From the NCBI GenBank assembly GCA_047967505.1, contig CM106538.1: DNA of 64,000 bases; one strand, 5' to 3'. The notes beneath the pieces are model-generated. The model was given only the letters and a program-made list of their open reading frames with translations, was not told where the DNA came from and searched no databases. The translations under genes and the position numbers were made by a program. Shown here piece by piece: positions 1 to 8,935 of this stretch. How positions within the stretch are numbered: position 1 is the stretch's first letter; each line of letters begins with the position of its first letter. Source of the stretch: Dipteris shenzhenensis (lineage: Eukaryota; Polypodiophyta; Polypodiopsida; Gleicheniales).

Positions 1-1598
1 ACCGTAGAGTGTATATGATATCTTGCCATATGGTAACTAGGGTAGCCGCGCGTGGAACACGGTGCTCACCCATCACAAGACTGCAGCGAGCCAGCAAATG
101 TTCCAAGCCGATGCTGGCTACTACCTCCCAAAGACTATCTTCCTTAGGAGAAGGAGGAGCTAGACTATCAGGGAGGACTGCCTCGTGGAGTGCGATCCTC
201 TAGATGCTCTGACCCTGTATCCGGTAGGTTGGGGAGATCTCATCAATCTAAAACACATGTCCTCCCTCTGTCAACCAAGCAACCATCCCCCAGGTGTAGT
301 CTCTATGAAGACTCTACATATGGAGCGCTCCCATCCAGATCCTCGCTGCCCTACGACAGCTCAACAAGCAATGCGAAATAGTCTCCAGGATACCATCGGA
401 GCAACAATGGCACTGCCCGTTCACTCGTATCTGCTCCAACCACGGTCCGATGGGCAAGCCTCTGTGGGCGGCCAGCCAGAAGAAGTAAGAGATCTTCCTC
501 GGCCGCAAGCTGGACCACAACCATGTCCAAAACCTGGAGCGCACATCTCGGGGCACTCTCTGGGTCACCCAATGTCTCTCCCTCGAAGGGGTCCACCTTG
601 ACGAGTCCATTTGAATCCTCCTCCCAATCCGTGTGGTGTAGGAAAAGAAGGGCACCTCATCCACCTACTCAGCTAGGCCGCCTTGGAGGGCCATAACCAC
701 TCTCTCGGATCCCACTGGACCTCCCTCAGCAGGAGTCTACCCTCCCACAGCCAAAGGCACCATCTAGAGGTGTCCTGCTTTGAAATACTGGGAGGGTCAA
801 TGTGCCACTCCTTCCCCAAACGTCCCACCACTCTGATCATCTGCCAGTGTATCCCATCAAGACTCCCATCCATCTCAGGGTCACTCTTAGTGAGTGGCTG
901 AAGTAGGCCTCCAGGTCCTACACAGAAGAAGCCGAGGTGCGTGTTGCCGCACTACATCAACATCCGCAAGGAGACACCAATACGGGAAAACTGCCCCAAC
1001 CATTTGCTGTCTCTCCAAACGTGAAGTCCTTCCCACCAGGACTCCGAAATGGCTAAGTCAATCTCGCCCATCCGCTACCCTGCCCCTCGCAGATGCGCTA
1101 GGGCATCAAGCCTCGCCTCTGTCTCCATAGGTAGTCTACTCCAACAGCCAAAGGACCCTACTAGACCACTGTCCCACTGTGCCCAACCAATGTGAGTCCG
1201 CTGTCCGAGCATACGGCCCTCCTGATCTCTGATCTCTGGGTGCCACATAAGGGACTGGCACTCAAACTCCTCTCTGCATCTGGGCGGAGCACGGATGAGA
1301 CCCCTTGCAATTTTCTGCCATACCCTTGAAGACTCCTCATTAGGGGGGAGCCCTTCCCCGTAAGGGGGGCCTCTGAGAAGATCCATCGATGTGAGGGCTG
1401 CCAATGTCCCCCAATGCATGGGGTATTCCTCAGAAGCCCTCGCTATAAGAGGAGCTTCCAAGGCTCTGCACTAGGGGTGAGGCCACAAACCACCAACTTG
1501 CCCAAAAGGGCCCTACTCTGCATCTCCAGATCAATGACACCCAAGCCTCCCAATGCCTGCCAAGCTACTCGGGCCGTAGTGTTCCTCGTGCTTGCTCT
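1..1598 (-). mobile_element. LINE family A, copy A0: 3' part of ORF2, running off the left edge
   Basis: Read on the minus strand, this encodes the region after the reverse transcriptase palm and the C-terminal zf-RVT-like domain of a plant LINE. The best preserved piece is at 664-314 (residues DEVPFFSYTT, RKISYFFWLAAH, then a Cys/His-rich CHCC...CLLSCRRAARIWM segment typical of zf-RVT). It matches copy A1 at about 11165-12538 almost base for base, including non-coding stretches, so family membership is secure. The upstream limit is near 1590-1598, where similarity to A1 stops at cacgaggaacac and a copia LTR remnant begins. Compared with A1 it lacks about 18 bp near 1562. The reading frame is broken in several places; this is a dead fragment. 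Its 3' end lies outside the window. Confidence 0.8.
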
Positions 1599-1713
1599 TG
1601 CTATTTCATTTCCATTTCATTATGTCTCTCTTTGAGTATCATTATCTCTCTCCCTAGCCTATACCCTCTCTCTCTTTCCCTCTCCACCATGCACCTTCAT
1701 GTGGTATCAGAGC
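1599..1713 (+). mobile_element. Ty1/copia LTR 3' end and primer-binding site (remnant)
   Basis: A pyrimidine-rich stretch ends in ...ccttca and is followed after two bases by tggtatcagagc (1702-1713). That 12-mer is the standard plant copia primer-binding site, complementary to the 3' end of initiator Met tRNA. The preceding roughly 100 bp is therefore read as the end of an LTR whose 5' part was lost at the junction with LINE copy A0. The sequence after the PBS (1714 to about 2015) contains no recognisable gag domain and no second LTR copy is present, so the element cannot be delimited. Confidence 0.6.
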
Positions 1714-3231
1714 CTCCTTTCCTACCTTTCCCTTCTCCATGCTCAACCTAGAGGATGAGGGAACCCTACAAATGGAAGCCATCCTCTCCTCCATGATTGA
1801 GCTCCCTTCCACTCCTTTATCCTCATCTTGTTCTCTTTTCAACCTTAGCCTCTCCATGAGCTGCTCTTCTTCAACAAATTCAAGCTTGGACCTGCTACCA
1901 TTGGTGAAGCTTCTGGTCTTGGAGCTCTTCATCGTGAAAACTTCACTCTAGACCCCTTTTTCAACAAGTTTGTGGCCTCCATCTCTATTGCTACTGGAAG
2001 ATCCAGTGCTGAAATATGAGAAAAACACTCAAAACTGTGTTTCTTAACCTAAAAGTTAGATTTTGAAATTTCATGTTGGATACTCAGTATTTTGTGGGAC
2101 TTTCATGATCAAAGGGCTCTTAAATGTTTCTAGGACACATTCCTGCAACAAATTTTGAAAAGCCCTAAATGTTTTAAAGCCCTAATTTTTGACAAAAACC
2201 TTAATTTCTAGAATTTAGGGCTTTTCTGACTTTTGCATTCCTTTGGCATAATTGAAGCCTTTGACATGTAAATTTTTTGGGTATTTCCCAAAATTGATGT
2301 AATTTCATTACTATTTGGTACATTCAGTTGGGCATTTTGCCTCCTTTGGGCATAATTGCTCAAATTTGAGGCTCTACTAGCCAAGGCATGAGTTGGGTGG
2401 ACTTCGGTGTCATCAATAGCCTCTGTGCATATAGATCTCCAAATGTGTCAAGGTAACAAGGCCTGATGCTACTCCAAATACAATAAAACCTGGTATGAAT
2501 CTTTGTACCATCATGATTTAGAGGTCGATCGATTATTGTTCGATCAATTTTGGTCCTCTTTTGACCATGGATTCTCAACATGCCGACGGAAAACTAAAGT
2601 CGTGACCCACAATGTCACAGTGCATGCCGGATAGGGTTTTTCAAAATAAGTGAACGTGCAAAACTATTTTACGAACAAAAATTGGTACAAAGCTTGGGAC
2701 CTCAATGAGGTAGATTCATACCGAGTCTTGTCCCATTACGAGTCACGGAGCCATGTATTTAGCATTACCCTATCCAAATTCAGTGATGCAAGGTCGTGGT
2801 AGAAAAAGGAAATGGACCCTAAAACAAGGTTCCTAGGTTTCAAAATTTCATGTTGTCATCTTTTAAACTCTGCCAAGAACTGGAACAAAGAGAAGCATTA
2901 AAATTTTGAGGAAATTAAAAATTGAGAAAGTTCATGTTTGTATAGTTTTCCAACGCTCATTTTGATGCAAATAGCAACGATATTATCAATGGTAATTAGT
3001 ATCGACATCATGGTGTCTAAAAACCATATCCTGAGTCACATTGCTTTCCATTCCTATTTCTCAAGATTTCTCTCAACCTGCGTGCAAACTCTCAACCCAT
3101 GAAGATGCCAAATTTGTAGAGATATATACAATGGTATGGTACTTGATTTGGTTGAACATTTCAGTTGGAGTTCACTTGTGTTCACATCTTTTCTCGTGTT
3201 CACAATCCATCTCCATTCTTATTCCTACATG
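1714..3231. other. AT-rich non-coding stretch; right part probably the LTR of Copia-2
   Basis: No convincing coding sequence is seen. About 1714-2015 follows the first PBS and may be internal sequence of that copia remnant. From about 2020 the DNA becomes AT-rich and ends at ...tattcctaca (3229), two bases before a second PBS at 3232. The right part is therefore probably the LTR of the element called Copia-2 here. Without the partner LTR its left end cannot be placed. Confidence 0.35.
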
Positions 3232-3243
3232 TGGTATCAGAGC
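3232..3243 (+). other. Primer-binding site of Copia-2
   Basis: The sequence tggtatcagagc is identical to the PBS at 1702 and 36177. It is preceded by an LTR-like ...ctaca end and followed, after a leader, by copia-type gag coding sequence from 4488. This fixes the plus orientation of Copia-2. Confidence 0.7.
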
Positions 3244-3727
3244 TAGGTGTTCCAGCCCTGTTGCTTCCTCCCTGCATTCCCGCGTGCTCCTGTCACACTT
3301 CTGTCGTGGAGAACAAGCTCCTCTTGCTAGCAAAGTGCATTACACAGGTGTCTTGCAATTGGCATTGCACAGGTGTCTTGCATTTGAGGGTTATTTCAGC
3401 TCAGGTGTTGTGCATTTTGAGGCCCAGTGTTGGCTGAAGGTGTATGCACTTTGGATGCCTATTGAGCAAGATATTGCTATCCCATTGTGAGCGAGTGTTT
3501 GGCTGAGATTCAGACTGTTTTTGGAGCAGAAGTACATTGCATTTGAGCCCGTGTTTGGCATTGCATTTTGAGCCAATGCTTGGTTGTGATTGAGGACTAA
3601 TTTTGGGGCAGAAATATAGTGCTTGATTGCATTTTGTATCCTGGAAGTGATTGAGGTTTGAGCAGAATTTTTGGGGCAGATTTTCTGCTATTTCAGAGCA
3701 GCCACTGTCAGGGAATGCCATTGCAGT

Positions 3728-3764
3728 GATTGCATAGCAGTCAACATATATAGTTGACTGCTAT
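3728..3764. repeat. TSD left copy fused to an inverted copy of itself (12-bp perfect palindrome arms)
   Basis: The left TSD (3728-3744) is followed by catatat and then by gttgactgctat (3753-3764), the exact reverse complement of atagcagtcaac (3734-3745). This gives a 12-bp stem with a 7-base loop at the 5' junction of LINE B4. The second TSD copy (4371-4387) has no such inverted partner, so the inverted segment was made during insertion. Confidence 0.8.
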
Positions 3765-4370
3765 ATGGATCGTCCAATGAAGTGGGGGAGGAAAAGGCTG
3801 CGTCTCCTTTGGCATTACAAAGTCCCTCTTCAACAACAGCTTTTCCTATGGCGAGTTCTCCTTGGCATTTTTCCATCTGGACAGTTACTCGCACACAGAC
3901 ATATTGCTTCAGCTGTTTGTCACCGATGCTCGCACTCTACTGAATCAGTGCTCCATATCTTTTGGTCCTGTCCAAACACTTCTGCTCTCATTGCTCTCAT
4001 CAGACAGAGGCTTCGACAACGATTTCCTACTGTCACTTTTGGCAGATTTTTCTGGTTGTTTGGATTTCATCCCCAGAGACAGGGTTTTGATTTATTTTTT
4101 GTATGGGTGCGATATTGGACCCTATGGACTTTATGGCTGGATAGAAATCACAGAGTCTTTGGTGATCCACTATTTTCATCCTTTCTTTTTTTCAAACGAT
4201 CTCTGCAACAATCATTCTACGATTGTTTTCAGACTCGTTTGATAGATCAGGATGTGTATACAGCTTATACTGAGATCTTTTGTTGAGTAGTAGCTACTTC
4301 GTTTTGAAGCAGCTATGAATGTAATTATTTCATCGAAATAAAAGATTTCTTCTCACAAAAAAAAAAAAAG
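3757..4370 (+). mobile_element. LINE family B, copy B4: 5'-truncated 3' end with poly(A) and TSD
   Basis: A short LINE copy inserted into the leader of Copia-2. It contains only the last 174 codons of ORF2 (to 4285), a short 3' UTR and a run of 13 A ending at 4369. It is bracketed by perfect 17-bp direct repeats gattgcatagcagtcaa at 3728-3744 and 4371-4387, a typical target-primed reverse transcription duplication. The protein aligns by eye with the C-termini of B1 and B2 but is more diverged. Its 3' UTR (ending catcgaaataaaagatttct...) does not match the ggatttacc-A(n) end shared by B1 and B2, so it belongs to another subfamily. Confidence 0.85.
3765..4286 (+). pseudogene. LINE B4 ORF2 C-terminal domain (zf-RVT-like)
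   Basis: An open frame of 173 residues is preserved from MDRPMKWGRKRLRLLW to the natural stop TGA at 4284-4286. It holds the C-terminal zf-RVT-like module: QQQLFLWRVLLG, then HRCSHSTESVLHIFWSCP, a C...H...C pattern matching the end of ORF2 in B1 and B2. It lacks endonuclease and RT because the copy is 5'-truncated, so the ORF is a remnant and not a functional gene. The ATG is internal to the parental ORF2 and has no meaning as a start. Confidence 0.75.
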
Positions 4371-4487
4371 GATTGCATAGCAGTCAATGGTCTTTCAATT
4401 GTCCATTTGCTGTCTTTTCTTTGCAGGAACATTTGTCTTTATTATTGAGTTTGCAATCATCTCTCTCAATGAGCATTTTGGTACCAT

Positions 4488-5165
4488 GACTGAGGTCGAT
4501 AAGTTGGATGGACCCAACTATGCTTTGTGGTCGTTTACACTCAAGAATATCTTGGTTGGAAAGGGCTTATGGTACATTGTGCTTGGTGATGTGACTAGAC
4601 CTGCTAAATCTAGCACTAGCACATTTTTCTTTACTGGTGCTACCACTCAGGCTTCTACTGCCACTGCCCAAGTGACCGCTAAGGAAAGATCAGAAGAGGT
4701 TTGATCGCAGGCACGCCCAAGCTTTGTCTTTGATTGCTTTGTCTGTGAAGACACACATTAAGTCCACTATCAAGTCTTGCAAGACTTCAAAGGCAGCTTG
4801 GGATAGATTGAAAAGTATGTGGAATATCAAGAATGAAGCAAGAGGCATTGCCTTGCACAATAAGCTCAATGACTTGTACATGCAGGAAGGTCAGACTATT
4901 TCAGCGCATATTGCAAAGATTACTGACATTCGGGATGAGCTTGCAGCTATTCATGAGGATCTAGAAGACAAGAAATTGGTCTCTATCACCCTCAAATAGT
5001 TTGGCTACCTCATATGATACGTTTGTTACTTCCTTGACCATTATGATCAGGGCTGCTCCACTCACTTTTGTGGAGTTGGTTGGCTTTGTTTTTACAGGAA
5101 GAACGAGAAATTCCAATTCAGCCCGTTCCTCTAGTCAGAGTGAGCAAACACTTGCCACTCATTGA
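4488..5165 (+). pseudogene. Copia-2 gag (degenerate)
   Basis: The gag polyprotein of a Ty1/copia element would form the particle that packages element RNA. ATG at 4488 begins MTEVDKLDGPNYALWSFTLK, the usual copia gag opening (x-L-x-G-x-N-Y-x-x-W). A stop at 4702-4704 and a frame change interrupt it. The frame then resumes with LSLIALSVKTHIKSTIKSC and AAWDRLKSMWNIKNEARG, which correspond to the UBN2-like part of gag. A further stop lies at 5163-5165. It cannot be expressed as it stands. Confidence 0.7.
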
Positions 5166-5261
5166 AAGGGTAAATTTCAGGAAAAGACCGGCCATGCTTA
5201 TCAGCCCAAAAAGGAGGGGAATGCAAACATAAATGTAAGGAATGCAGAAAAATGTGCAAAG

Positions 5262-6133
5262 GTGAAGAAGGGAAAATTCAACTATTGCAAGAAACCTGGT
5301 CATTACATTGCAGAGTGCCAAAAACGGATTGCCAATGAGAAAAAGGGGCAAGGAACAAGCAGTAATTATGTTGCACCATCTGAGAGTGAAAATGCTCCAC
5401 CATCCCATGCAAATTTTGCAGAAGAGGGAAGAGATTTTGTATTTACTTCAGTTCAGGACAGTTTTGGTGCCAGGGGGGATTCAGTTGCATATGATGCCTC
5501 TCATTTGAAGAAATCAAACCTGTTTTTGGCAAACAAGTTACTTGTGCCAATGATGCATCCCAGGACATCACAGGAGTGGGAGTTCCATCCATTGCCCATG
5601 ATCAGCACATGCTCATGGAATTTCAGGATGATCAATGCAAGATCAAGGATCCACGAAAAGGGTATGAAATTGTGGCTACAGGCACTTATGAGGCAAGCCA
5701 AGGGCTCTATAAGCTTGATGATGCTCAGCCCTATATTCAACATGCTATGGCATGCCAGGTTTGGTCATGCACATCACAAAGCTTTGCTATATATGTTCAA
5801 TCATAATATGGTTGAGGGTTTGCCTAAATTACAGCAACCAGCCCATGATGTGTGTGAAGGATGTGCGGAAAGTTGCATGGCCTACCATTCCAAAAGGATG
5901 GTCCAGGTTCAGTAAGAGCACAAAGGGTGTTGCAGATTGTTCATAGTGATGTTTGTGGACCAATGAATGTCATAACCCATAGAGAGTATCAATATTTTAT
6001 CACATTCATTGATGATTACTCCAGGTTCACTTGGCTCTTTCTCATGAAAAGCAAATCTAAAGTGTTCAACTGGTTCAAGGAGTTCAAAGCTATGGCTTAG
6101 AACCAAACCAATTCTAGAATTGGAACACTTAAC
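5262..6133 (+). pseudogene. Copia-2 zinc knuckle, pre-integrase and integrase remnant
   Basis: A CCHC knuckle is recognisable near 5274-5316 as NYCKKPGHYIAEC, but the first of its two leading cysteines has become Phe (ttc where tgc/tgt is expected). A pre-integrase segment follows (KIKDPRKGYEIVATGTYE; LWHARFGH with its HxxxxH-like pair, then CEGC). The integrase core starts around 5938 with HSDVCGPM (first catalytic Asp) and FITFIDDYSRFTW. Frame changes near 5650-5720 and 5910-5940 and an in-frame TAG at 6098-6100 show that the gene is dead. The protease DSG motif is not present. Confidence 0.7.
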
Positions 6134-6189
6134 GAGGTTCCATCAAGCCCTCATGATCTCATCTTAACAGTCTAAGCAAAAGAAGGAGC

Positions 6190-6760
6190 TGCTCGCGCCC
6201 GGACCTGGCTGCTCCCGCTGCCCGCCATCGCCATCACCGCTCTACCTCCCCTCCACCTCCTCATCGCTCTACCTCCCCTCCGCCATCGCCACTCTACCTC
6301 CCCCTCCGCCTCCTCGTCGCCTCACCCCCGCCTCCATCTCGGCTGCCGCTCTGCCTCGCCTCCCCTTTGCCTAGGCCGCCGCCCGGCCCCGCTGCCTCTT
6401 TGCCCTCCTCCCAACGCCTCCCCTTCTGCAAGCACCTCCCCCTGCCTGCACCTCCCCTTCCACCCTCCGCTCCACCTCCCGCTCGCCTCCTCCTTCCCTC
6501 CCCCTCCTCTCCTCACCGCCCTCCCACCCCTTCACTCCTTCATCCCCGCCTCCCCCCCCCCCCCCCTTTTTTTTTCACCCCCCTCCCTCCTTCTCTCCGC
6601 CACCCCCGGGCTTCCTTCCCCCTCCACCTCCCTTCTGCCCTCTTCCTGACCCCCCCCCCCCCCCCTTCACTTCTCCCTTTCTTCCGCCCTATTAGCCTCC
6701 GCCCTCCCACATTGTCCTTTCTCTTCACCCCACCCCCCGTTTTTTCCTCCTTTCTTCACC
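6190..6760 (+). other. C-rich leader (5' UTR-like) of LINE A1, with poly(C) tracts
   Basis: About 570 bp are extremely C-rich, built from variations of ctccccctccgcc and ctctacctcccct, with homopolymer C runs at about 6548-6566 and 6649-6664. Long open frames here are low-complexity Pro/Ser shadows and not genes. The position upstream of ORF1, and a similar but shorter pyrimidine-rich leader in A2 (about 15395-15500), suggest that it is the 5' UTR of family A. Confidence 0.5.
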
Positions 6761-6835
6761 AGCAGCAGAAGCATTCGTGTTTGTTAGAAGGAAGAGGATC
6801 ATGGTGGTGACCTTTGGCCTGGCCAAAGGGGCTCT

Positions 6836-8775
6836 GTGGCAGCACCCTCGAATCCCACAGCCATCAAGGTTCTTCTTTCCCCATCTGACAAGCAACAGGT
6901 ACAGCAGGCAGTTCAGTCCCTCCAGGACTAGGCGCTTGTGGGCAGAATTGTGAGCCTCACGCCTACACAGAGACAGGTGCGAGAGTGGATCCAGGCGAGT
7001 TTGGCATTAGAGGGAAACCACATCCAAGAGGTCACCATCTATGGAAGAGGCGTTTTTCTCATCCAGCTGAGCTCCCCCGACACTGCCTTGAAACTTGTGG
7101 AGTAGGGCCCCATCCTCCTTGGCCCGCATCTTGTTTACCTCTTTCCTTGGTATCATGGGTTCACAGTGGAGGACATGGATACGACACACCATGTTCCATG
7201 TTTTCTGGTTACAGTCCGCTTCCTAGGGCTCCCCAAGGAGTATTGAGCCATCCTCCCTTCCATTGGTCGAGCATTTGACATAGTAGTCGAGTCCCCGCCA
7301 GAGTTGGCCGCCTCAATTCTAGCAGATGATGGAGTCCCCAGGATCATACTGGTGGTTGAGAGCCCAAAGTCCCTCCCATAGTTGATCCTTCTCGAGACCC
7401 TTGAGGGGGGCACACTTTGCCAGAGGGTGGAGATTTCCGGGTTACCAAGCCGGTGTCTTCGATGTAGATAGATAGGTCATCTCGCCAGAGATTGCCCCCG
7501 TGGCCTCCCCCGTGCACCTCCACCCCCTCCCTTGCAGAGTAGATAGAGTCAACAGGCCCAAGTCCAGTGTCCTCTCAGGTGTCCTCTCAGGCAGGAGCAG
7601 CAGGAGTTTTAGACCCCATGGGTTACCCCCTCAGAAGGGCACTAGACCCAAGTTAAAAAGCAAAAGAAGCCAAGCAAGCAGGCCGGCAAGCGCGGCAGAG
7701 GCCAATCGCAGAGAGAGGGACAGGGTTGACCGAGAGGCCTTGAAGGAGGAACAACAGGAGCCACCTCCCCCAGCGGCAGGGGCCACCGCCCAGCCAGACA
7801 ATCCTCCAGCTTCGGAGGTTCAGCCTCCGCATCCACCCTTGCAGCAGCAGCGAGCCCCAAGAGCTTCAGATGTGGTGATGGCAGAAGCCACAAACGCTAG
7901 CCCAACGGCGGCCGTGGAGGAGCCGATCCAGAGCCCCGACGAGCCTGATCAACAGGGGGAGCTTGAGGTCGTCCTTATCCGTCCTCCTCCCCCCCAGACC
8001 CCTGCCCCTCTTCCTTTCTACCTCCCCCTCCCCCTCCAGGGTTCCCCCCCCTTAGCCCCCCCTTCTATGGTCACTCTCACCACCCGCTCCCCTCTCTCTG
8101 CCCCCCGCGTCTCTACCCCTCCCTCTCCCGCCGCCCCCCTCTCCACCTCAGTAGCAAGTTCTTCCGCTTCGACACCCCTGCCAGCAGGCAAGGGAACGAT
8201 GACGCCCCCTTCTGCTTCCTCATTGCAGCAACAGGTCCGTTCAGGGATGGATCCTGAGGGACGAGGCTCGTCCTCCCGATGAGTAGCTCCCAACCTCCAG
8301 CCTGGGCGTCCCTTACCGCGGGACTTCTAGAGGTTAGGACCTTGGAACTATCTAGAGATTACAGACTCATATCCTCTACCACTGGAGGTAACGCTCATGG
8401 TCCTTCAGCCCTGGAAGGGGAGTTTGATCAATGCAATAGGATCTCAGACACACCCCGTTTGGAGATTTCAATTTGCCTCCACAAGGTTGGAGAAGTGGTC
8501 CCCGGAGGTGTTCGATGCTATTTTGGGGAATCCGATTATACTCATGATGGACAAGTGGATGGCGCCATAGGGACTAGACCTTTGGTACGCCCATGGCGCG
8601 GAGGTGAACCTTCAACTAAGCTTCACGCGCGAGGAGCCGGTGTGTGGTTTGGCGACAAGAGTTATCAAATTGCCGCTAGAGGCAAAGGTGGAGCTGGCAT
8701 ACTTTTGGCTCCTCCAAAAGTGTGCGGAGCTATTCAGTATGGAAGCCTCCTTCATGATGAAGTGGGCATGAAAGA
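6836..8775 (+). pseudogene. LINE A1 ORF1 (DUF4283-like, CCHC knuckle, Pro-rich linker, C-terminal block)
   Basis: The RNA-binding ORF1 protein of family A, broken by stops. The likely ancestral start is now GTG at 6836-6838; A2 has ATG at the same place (16244). The order is: DUF4283-like region to about 7430 (WIQASLALEG, YGRGVFLIQL, GLPKEY-AILPSIGRAFD); CCHC knuckle 7454-7495 (CLRCR-amber-IGHLARDC); a Lys/Arg- then Pro/Ser-rich linker open from 7500 to 8283; and a C-terminal block of about 100 residues ending near 8775 (DLWYAHGAEVNL...LAYFWLLQKCAELF). That last block is conserved in A2 but I do not recognise it as a known domain. In-frame stops include 6929-6931 and 7460-7462. Confidence 0.65.
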
Positions 8776-8935
8776 TTGGTATTGAGCCAGTATCCACCCT
8801 AGTACGGTGCCACACAGACACCGACTACTTGCCCTCCAAACCCTCGGCAAAGTCACACAAGGCAATCTTTCTGGGACAAGCACCCACTCATAGGAGAGCC
8901 TTGTATCCCACTCCCCCCTCCTCATGAGCTGGACC

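Larger units (their letters stand above)
3244..6135 (+). mobile_element. Copia-2: degenerate Ty1/copia body (leader, gag, partial integrase)
   Basis: After the PBS there is a leader of about 600 bp (excluding the LINE insertion at 3757-4370), then gag, a zinc knuckle, a GAG-pre-integrase segment and the first part of the integrase core. The element breaks off near 6135, in the stretch just before the second catalytic Asp of integrase would appear (reading ...NQTNSRIGTL). Everything beyond (rest of integrase, RT, RNase H, 3' LTR) is missing; the next recognisable sequence is the 5' region of LINE A1. The protease DSG motif is also absent because the region between the knuckle and the pre-integrase zinc domain is deleted and out of frame. 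Confidence 0.75.

Noticed and set aside
6367-6810. 147-codon Pro/Ser-rich open frame
   Set aside because: It is a by-product of C-rich low-complexity DNA in the LINE A1 leader; no motif, and the opposite strand is equally open.
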